Assembly (NCBI RefSeq): GCF_020379485.1 | Contig: NC_063435.1 | Span: 3,720,001 to 3,784,000, forward strand | Direction of reading: 5' to 3' | Source of the DNA: Brassica napus | Lineage: Eukaryota; Streptophyta; Magnoliopsida; Brassicales; Brassicaceae | DNA: 64,000 nucleotides | Part shown: positions 57,801 to 64,000 of the stretch, piece by piece | Numbering within the stretch: position 1 is the stretch's first letter | Layout of the letters: every line of letters starts with the position of its first letter | The notes under the pieces: model-generated | Told to the model about the DNA's origin: nothing | Database searches by the model: none | Seen by the model: the letters and a program-made list of their open reading frames with translations, nothing else | Program-made: the position numbers and the translations under genes

Positions 57801-58698
57801 TGAGTTTGACTATGCAAGTGTACGATGGTGTATACATTCTGTTGATGCCCTATTATGAGTCATAAGTTCATTATCAACGATTTAATTTTGAAGGTGTTCT
57901 AATGTACACATTATAAAAATCTGAGGAGAACGAGAGTATTGTTAGAACTTGGTTCGGTTTGGTTAATTTAAATTTTGTTTTAAATAATTTTTTGTTTGAT
58001 TGATTTAGTTTAAGTTTGATTCAGTTTAGTTCGGCTTGGTTTTAGTCCGATCGGTTTGGTTTTAATCCGATTAGACAACAAAAGCCAGAACTTGTCACTT
58101 ACTAATTGATAATTTGATATATAGAAAATAAGCTATAAGAAAATGAAAACTTCACTAATACTAAGAGAAAACCATGACAATGAAGCTAAATCTCATTCAT
58201 AGGTTGGGCAGCCTAACAAACGGATTTGGTATGATCCTAATTATAAGATTATTGGCTCAGATTGATACAATAGCTATGAAAATGCGGCTGCTGCTACTTA
58301 CTACTTTTGATGAGTATAGACTGTATAGTCATTTAATTTTGTTATAAAATGAAATTCGACATTATGGAGTGGGATGTTGATTGACATTTTTGCTCTATCT
58401 CTGATCATGTGAGGTACAGATTTCTCCTCCTAGACAGAAAGGAACACAAATTCGAATACTATAACTACTTTGAAACAAAGACACAAATAAACACACGTAC
58501 GAACTATTCTGGGCAGCTAGAGCTAGGTAACTTAAACAGTCGACTCTAAGATTGTAACTTAGCCCGCCCATAGCACAATGAAGAAACGTCCCCACATGAT
58601 TCTGTATAATCCATCCCAAGCCAGACGCAGTCCTACCTAAACGGTGTCGAACATGGGACTAATCTGCAGCTGTTTTCTTTTTCTTGTGTGACACGCAG
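54804..58698. other. 3.9-kb spacer between TOE2 and the PRR3 remnant
   Basis: It includes the TOE2 5' region (54804-55090). No intact gene is seen. I looked for the response-regulator domain of PRR3 and did not find one. The stretch 57072-57410 has MITE-like ends (AGAGCATGAACAATGAAG at left; a related ACCTCTATTGAAGATGGT at right). The block 57955-58080 is rich in TTGGTTCGGTTTGGTT-type repeats, common in transposon ends. The ORFs here are short and unlike known proteins. Confidence 0.4.
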
Positions 58699-59309
58699 AT
58701 GTAATAATAACGGTGTAGCTTCTGCTAATAAGGTATGTATTGTCTACAATGTTTGGTTTTGTCTCTAAGCCGGTTTCATCAAAAGCTTTAATTTATTGCT
58801 GAGTAGGCTCCAGAAGAAAACGTGGGAAGTTGTTCTCCCGGTGACAGTTCCGTTGCAAAAATAATGGGTTCAGGTTTGAGCAGTATTGACAATCCATCGA
58901 ATCAGCAGTCTAGTGGAAGCGAACGTGCCACACAAAGAGAGGCTGCTTTGATGAAGTTTCGGCTTAAACGTAAAGAGCGATGCTTTGAGAAGAAGGTATC
59001 TCTATGCAAAGCTTAAGCTCTTATTTCGTGGGAGGCACGAAGTTATGGCATGCTTTTGTGTTGTTCTGTTTTGCCTTTAGGTAAGGTATCACAGTAGGAG
59101 GAAACTAGCTGAGCAACGGCCTCGTGTCAAAGGTCAATTCATTCGCAAGTAAGATTCTTTACTCTTCCTCAAAGTGTCTGGATTTACAAAAGGTTTCCTT
59201 ATTTAATAATGTGCTCACATGGATCCATTGCCTTTGTAGGAGAGATGATTCTAATCAGGAAATGAGTGTCCGAAGACTGACGACAGCTGAGTCAACGAAG
59301 ATGGTATAG
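58699..59309 (+). pseudogene. PRR3: PRR3-like gene remnant: CCT-domain exons only
   Basis: Four exons are readable in phase: 58699-58732 (CNNNGVASANK), 58807-58995, 59081-59148 and 59240-59309. They encode the C-terminal part of a pseudo-response regulator: REAALMKFRLKRKERC..., VRYHSRRKLAEQRP and VKGQFIRKRDD, which is a complete CCT motif, then a short tail ending TKMV. The pseudo-receiver domain that makes up the N-terminal half is not present upstream. The piece has no stops and good splice sites. It is either a recently truncated pseudogene or a gene reduced to its CCT module. The Arabidopsis gene is probably AT5G60100. Confidence 0.75.
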
Positions 59310-59913
59310 AAGAGAGGTTCACAAAGTGGCATTGTATCTGTAGAAGCGTCTCTATTTAGTGACCTTTTGGATTATTTAATTGGTTACGTTTTTGTATGTA
59401 TTTTTTTCTCCATTTTGTATAATAGAAAAGATTTTTTCCATGGAAATAAATAAAAGACATTCTCCAAAAAAAAAAGTTTCAAAAACTAAAATTTTAAGCT
59501 ATTTTAGAGTATTTCTCTAAAATAAATAAATTATTCTTGCCATGAGCTATTTTAGGTATTTCAGTGTATTAGTAAGCAGTACAATCACTTGCTTATTAGG
59601 TCATAAAACGTTTAAAAATTAAACTATTTATTTTCTTATAAACTTTATTGCTCGCATTATTTGAGGCTAAAAATGATTTTCTCATGAATCTAATTTGTGT
59701 ATAATTATTATTTTTTAAAAAAGAAGATCCATGCATAGAGGCGCTCTATTAGAACACATTAAGCTCTCCTATATATATATTCTCTTCGAAGAGATTTTTA
59801 AGTGTTCATCCTCTAACCTCTCACCCGCTCTCTCTAGTTTTCTCGCAGAGAGTCTCTTTTGTTTAAAGAAAACTCTCAAGAAAGTTATACCTCTCCATCC
59901 CCAAATTGCTACG
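59310..59913. other. Spacer and probable promoter/leader of kinase 1
   Basis: No further gene. TATATATATAT at about 59771-59781 is a likely TATA box. Part of this stretch is repeated at about 62260-62870, in front of kinase 2. Confidence 0.45.
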
Positions 59914-61679
59914 ATGAAAAAGTTCTTCTGTTGTCACAAAGGAGAAAGCTCAAGTGGAGCAGTAGAAGCGGAAGAGCAAACGCAACCTCTGCAACCAGTG
60001 CAACTGCAACCATCATCATCGCAACCAGTGCAAGACCCACAAGCCTCATCGAGAAGTGTCAAAGACGAGAACGAAGCCATCTTTGATGAAAACCTCTTTG
60101 ACAATAACGAAGGCCTTAACCTTGCTTGGCGCAACCTTTGGAAATCCTACGAAGATGCTAAAGGTTCCTTTCTTGTTTCTCCTCCTTGAAACACTCTGTT
60201 TTTAGGGTTGTTACTTTCGTTTTGAATCACAACAAGCGTTAACTTGCGTAACAAGATTGATCTAGGGTTCCTGTTCATCGTTGTTTTACTTCGTTTTAAA
60301 TCACAACAATCTTGAACTTGCGTTGCAAGTTACCGTAGTAGAGCTCTGTTCTTGTTTTTTTGGAACTTGATCTAGGGTTCTTGTTCATAGTTGTTACCTC
60401 TCTTTCTTTAACGTGTTAGTCACTCATCGTTTTGTAGCTGCGACTCATGATCCTTACCCTGGACCTAAGATTAAATGGAGCGAGATCTTTCAAGGAACCC
60501 TAAACTTCCGTAACATCAACTATCTCGGCCGAGGCAACTTCGGTGAAGTCTATCGCTGCGATATACCAAGACTCGACAAGGTTACAAAACTCAAAGTCTT
60601 GTCCTTTACTGTCCCGAAACTCGAAACCCATTTGCTAAAAATCTTTGTTTCTTATCAGACCGGAGCTGCAAAGGTTCAAAATAATCCGAGCGAAGAGGCT
60701 CATGCTGAGTTCTTGGCAGAGATCACAACGTTACACGCGGCTAATCACCCAAACGTGATCACTCTTCTCGGCAAATGTTTCCATCAAGACCACCGTGTCA
60801 TCGTCTACGAGTTCATGCATCGAGGCTCTCTCGATCACCACCTCTTTCGTAAACACAACAAACAAACAAATCCCATTTTAGACTTAAACTGATTCTTTCT
60901 ACTTTTGTTTTCACTAACTTTCCTCTTTTGTTTTGTAGCAAACACGAGGCTACTTCGAGGTCGTGGACGTGGCTTACTTCAGGTATACAAGGTTTTGAGT
61001 TGGACCATGAGGCTGAGGATCGCAGTGGGTGTAGCTAAAGCTCTTGTTTATCTCCACGAGGAGCTGAAGATGGTTCACAGAGACGTCAAGGTTTCGAACG
61101 TTTTGCTTGACAAGAAGTTTGTGCCGAAGCTGACTGATTTTGGATTAGCGTCTTGCATCGTTGAAGATGAGAACGGCGTTGAGAAGAGGAGCGAGATCAC
61201 TCTGATCAAGGGAACTCCGGGTTGCACCGCGCCGGAGACAGAGGAGTTAGGTTTGGTCTCGAGCAAGAACGATGTCTACAGCTATGGAGTGTTCCTGTTC
61301 ACGCTTTTCACTGGAAGGAAAGCTTTTGATTCTAAGAGAGGTTCGGGGAAAGAGAAGCTCACGGATTGGGTAATGATTCCATAACTTTAGGGCTTAGTTT
61401 TTATTTGTTTCTTGTTCTGCACGTAACAAATGTTTTTTTTATTTGCAGTTAAAGATAGTATGTAGCAGAGGAGATAACATTCCGCTGGTTGTTGATTCTG
61501 CGATGGGTAATAGGTTTCCGGGTGAAGGTTTAATCAAATTATTTCAGACGGCCTTGATGTGTGTCGATCCGCAGCTGCTTGCACGTCCTGAAATGCGTTT
61601 TGTGGAGTCGATGGTTAGTGACGTTGCGGTTTATGAGGTCCCAACGTGTCCAACGTTGACGAGGAGGCATTCGATATAG
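59914..61679 (+). CDS. Small protein kinase 1 (414 aa)
   Basis: A kinase of the plant receptor-like-cytoplasmic type, corresponding to the pair AT5G60080/AT5G60090 (from memory). Exons, in phase: 59914-60163, 60438-60580, 60659-60848, 60939-61369 and 61449-61679. The N-terminus MKKFFCCHKGESSS has a basic CC motif that could be lipid-modified for membrane attachment. A Gln/Pro-rich linker follows. Kinase motifs are GRGNFGEVY (114-122), Lys136 in GAAKVQ, HRDVKVSN (241-248) and TDFGLAS (260-266), so it should be catalytically competent. The G-loop lysine context GAAK replaces the usual VAVK. The segment LLRGRGRGLLQ (about 199-209) is an unusual Arg/Gly-rich insert before the LSWTMR block. Confidence 0.85.
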
Positions 61680-62119
61680 GATGTTTTATCAGGCGGCTTT
61701 CATTTTGGTTTTTAGAAACATATAATTATAACCGATGCGTTAGTTTGTAATCTTTTCTAAGATTTAAGACGAGACCAGGGTGTTGTGTACTTTTGAGATA
61801 ATGCCGTTTGTAAATAGGTGTTATCAACTTTTGATATCGTTTGCCTTCATTTCTTTGTTATGAAACTGTCTTAAAATAGGAGAAAAGTTCTTACCTTTGG
61901 ATTTTGTTAGATCTTAATTCTTTTTTTTTTTCCTAAAAATGATCTCTTTGTTAAATTAACTGGATCAAATGAATAACTTTGCAACTTTACAAGTCATGAG
62001 GGTAACAACTTCACTCTTGATCATATTTAGCACTTGAAGCTTCTAATGCAAGTAAGCTTTACCTGTGACTGATTTGGAGTTTTCATTTCTTGTGTGATAT
62101 GGGAGGTTATCATTTCTAT

Positions 62120-62252
62120 GGATTTACAAAACGTTTTCTTATTTAGTAATGTACTCACATGGATCCATTCATTTCTTGGAGGAGTGATTCTAAATCAGGA
62201 AATGAGTGTCCGAGTAGTGACGACTGTTAGAACAACAAAAGTGGTATAGGAA
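62120..62252 (+). pseudogene. Copy of the last PRR3 exon, decayed
   Basis: The words TCACATGGATCCATT, GGAAATGAGTGTCCGA and GTGGTATAG match the last PRR3 exon and its upstream intron at about 59176-59309. There are small deletions and substitutions (GAGTAGTGACGACTGTT against GAAGACTGACGACAGCT). It proves that the duplication that created kinase 2 began inside the PRR3 3' end. Confidence 0.85.
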
Positions 62253-62722
62253 GAGAGGTCACTTCCAAGATATGAAGAACAAAAGAAAGTTTCACACAGT
62301 AGTGTCGTATCTGAACAGAGTCTCTTTTGGATTCTTTCATTATGTATTTTAATAATTGATTCCCCCATTTTGTTTGATAAAGTATAAAAAAAATTATTTC
62401 ATTGATACATAAGTTATTGCTATGAGAATTTTCCTTGTGTGTTGGTAAGTAGTCTTGTTTAGTTTAGCAAAAAAAAGGGTAGTCTTGTTTAAAATCTTGT
62501 ATTCCTACAAAAAAAACATATTGTTGCCATGCATGGTATTTGCTTCTTTTTGGGGGGTATAATGCATAGTAATTTACTCAGTAATTTTGATTAATATTTT
62601 AATAATTAATGAGTGAAAAAAGAGTTCCCCTATGAATCTAATTTGTGCACTATTAAATTTTGCTAATTTTTTTTTTTTTAATGATTTATTGAGCTGCTCG
62701 ATTTGAAACGCATTTGGTCTCG

Positions 62723-62746
62723 TATATATATATATATATATATATA
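62723..62746. repeat. (TA)n microsatellite at the kinase 2 TATA position
   Basis: About 12 TA units about 130 bp upstream of the kinase 2 start codon. The equivalent place in kinase 1 has a shorter TATATATATAT. Confidence 0.8.
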
Positions 62747-62873
62747 ACCCCTCCACTCTCTCTCTCGCTCTCTACTCTTCTCGCAGAGAGCCTCTTTGTT
62801 TAACCGCAACTTTTCCTGGAAAACACTTTCTCGGAAAGAAGAGAGAAAGTCTCAAGAAAGGTTGATCGCAACG

Positions 62874-64000
62874 ATGAAGAGGTACTTATGTTGTTTCAAA
62901 GGAGAAAGCTCGAGTCAAGGCGCAGCGCGAAACCCACAATCATCGGGAGGAAATCGACAACGGCCATTTGGCGATAACGAGTTCCTCAACAACGCGTGGC
63001 GCAACAATCTCGAGCTCCCCGACGATCGTCTTCCTCCAGGTTCCCCTTTTTGCTTTCTCTTTGTTTTCAATCTTTCAAAGTAGGGTTTCTTGTGGCGCAA
63101 GCACTCTGTTTCTTACGTGAGAACGAGAAGTTATCTTAGAGTTGTTCTTGTTTCTGAAACAAGTCTTGATCTTGTGAAGTCAATCTCGTTTTCTGGTTTC
63201 TTGTGACGCAAGCACTCTGTTTCTTAAGAGTTACTTCGTATTAGAGTTGTTCTTGTTTACTGAAACAAGTATCGATCTTGTGGAACAATCTAGTTTTCTG
63301 GTTTCTTGTGCCGCAAGCAATCTGTTTCATAGAGTTACTTCATTTTGAATCACAGCAATTAGGGTTCACGCACGTAATCGTATTAGAGTTGTTCTTGTTT
63401 ATTGAAACAAGTCTTGATCTTGTGGAATAATCTGATGTTTTCTGGTTTCTTGTGCCGCAAGCAATCTGTTTCATCGAGTTACTTCATTTTGAATCACAGC
63501 GATTAGGTTTTAAGCAAGTAATCGTATTAGAGTTGTTCTTGTGTATTGAAAACAAGTTTGGATCTTGTGGAACTATCTGATTCGCTAATGCCACAAGAGA
63601 TTGAATTAGGGTTCTTGTTCATTTGCAGAATCTCCTCGCGTATCTCCACCTCGACTTCCTTATTTCACGTTACGATGGGAAGAGATCTTAGAAGGAACTC
63701 AAAACCTCGATAACACTAACTTGCTCGGCGAAGGCAACTTCGGTCAAGTCTATCGCTGCAATCTCCCAAGACTCAATCAGGTCTAAACCACTTCTTTTGT
63801 CTTCGCCTTTGTGCTAAAAATAGTAACTTTTGTTTCTTCTTTTCAATTAGGTCGGAGCTGCAAAGATTCAAAAGGTAGAGAACGAAGAGGCTAAAACCGA
63901 GTTCGAGGCAGAGATCACAACGTTACACAGAGCTAATCACCCAAACGTTATCAACCTTCTCGGACAATGTGTCACCGACGAAGACCGTGTCATCGTCTAC
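62874..64000 (+). CDS. Small protein kinase 2 (partial, cut by window end)
   Basis: Paralog of kinase 1. Exons seen: 62874-63039, 63629-63780 and 63851 to the window end. It starts MKRYLCCFKGESSS, with the same basic CC-type N-terminus, but the linker is shorter. GEGNFGQVY (glycine loop) and GAAKIQ (Lys) are intact, and exon 3 stays parallel to kinase 1 (EITTLHRANHPNVINLLGQC). The catalytic half is outside the window. Intron 1 is long (589 bp) because it holds a tandem repeat. Confidence 0.85.
63086..63590 (+). repeat. Tandem repeat inside intron 1 of kinase 2
   Basis: Four units start with TTTCTTGTG.CGCAAGCA at about 63086, 63197, 63299 and 63443. The unit lengths are about 102-144 bp. Each carries TTAGAGTTGTTCTTGT and GAAACAAG...GATCTTGTGGAA. 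The last two units have an extra segment (TTTTGAATCACAGC). Intron 1 of kinase 1 has two diverged related units (TTTTGAATCACAAC, GTTCTTGTT). Confidence 0.85.

Larger units (their letters stand above)
61680..62873. other. Spacer between tandem kinases, including a PRR3 exon copy
   Basis: The first part contains the 3' UTR of kinase 1. The rest duplicates the sequence in front of kinase 1 and ends with a TA-repeat TATA region (62723-62746). The PRR3 exon relic is listed separately. Confidence 0.5.

Noticed and set aside
1..64000. CRISPR arrays, operons, ribosome binding sites, prophage
   Set aside because: The sequence is plant nuclear DNA; no such structures occur, and the short direct repeats seen are microsatellites, minisatellites or transposon ends.

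Overview
This is plant nuclear DNA from a Brassicaceae genome, most likely Brassica or a close relative. The genes have many GT-AG introns, AT-rich spacers, and many small DNA transposons. I recognise the gene order as matching Arabidopsis thaliana chromosome 5 (about AT5G60390 down to AT5G60080), read in reverse: EF1-alpha, EXO5, aleurain-like protease, L-type lectin receptor kinases, RIP5/ICR, DOF5.3/TMO6, a two-B3-domain REM protein, TOE2, PRR3 and two small kinases. This synteny is from memory of the Arabidopsis map and was not searched. Several Arabidopsis neighbours seem to be missing, as expected after gene loss (fractionation) in a polyploid ancestor.

Layout. 0-11 kb: a tandem duplication of about 6.65 kb carrying a small conserved ORF, a complete EF1-alpha gene and the 3' end of EXO5. 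Both EF1-alpha copies are intact and encode the same 449 aa. The first copy of the EXO5 tail is a relic. 10.8-12.6 kb: intact EXO5 (7 exons). 13.5-15.6 kb: aleurain-like vacuolar cysteine protease (8 exons). 16-22 kb: small unrecognised proteins sharing a KVKTF-x-LRG motif, in AT-rich DNA. 23.8-30.7 kb: a two-helix membrane protein, a dead receptor-kinase fragment, and two intact L-type lectin receptor kinases in divergent orientation. 33-37.6 kb: RIP5-like coiled-coil ROP effector, then DOF5.3. The single DOF5.3 intron has been invaded by a 5'-truncated LINE of about 2.9 kb with poly(A) and target duplication. 41-50.9 kb: gene-poor, with several MITEs, one TRIM-type LTR element and a decayed tRNA-Gly. 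50.9-54.8 kb: B3 gene and TOE2 (miR172 site intact), convergent. 58.7-59.3 kb: only the CCT-encoding 3' exons of a PRR3-like clock gene. 59.9-64 kb: a tandem pair of small protein kinases, the second cut by the window edge.

The genes are independent plant genes, not an operon. Functional themes are translation (EF1-alpha), DNA repair (EXO5), vacuolar proteolysis, surface perception (lectin kinases), ROP signalling (RIP5), vascular and flowering-time transcription factors (DOF5.3, TOE2) and the clock (PRR3 remnant). Exon boundaries were placed by hand from splice consensus, reading phase and family protein sequence, and every listed multi-exon model keeps frame through all junctions. I found no clear new multi-gene system. 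The most unusual material is the KVKTF-LRG repeat family, the small ORF co-duplicated with EF1-alpha, the LINE inside DOF5.3, the CCT-only PRR3 remnant, and several transposon insertions with readable target duplications.
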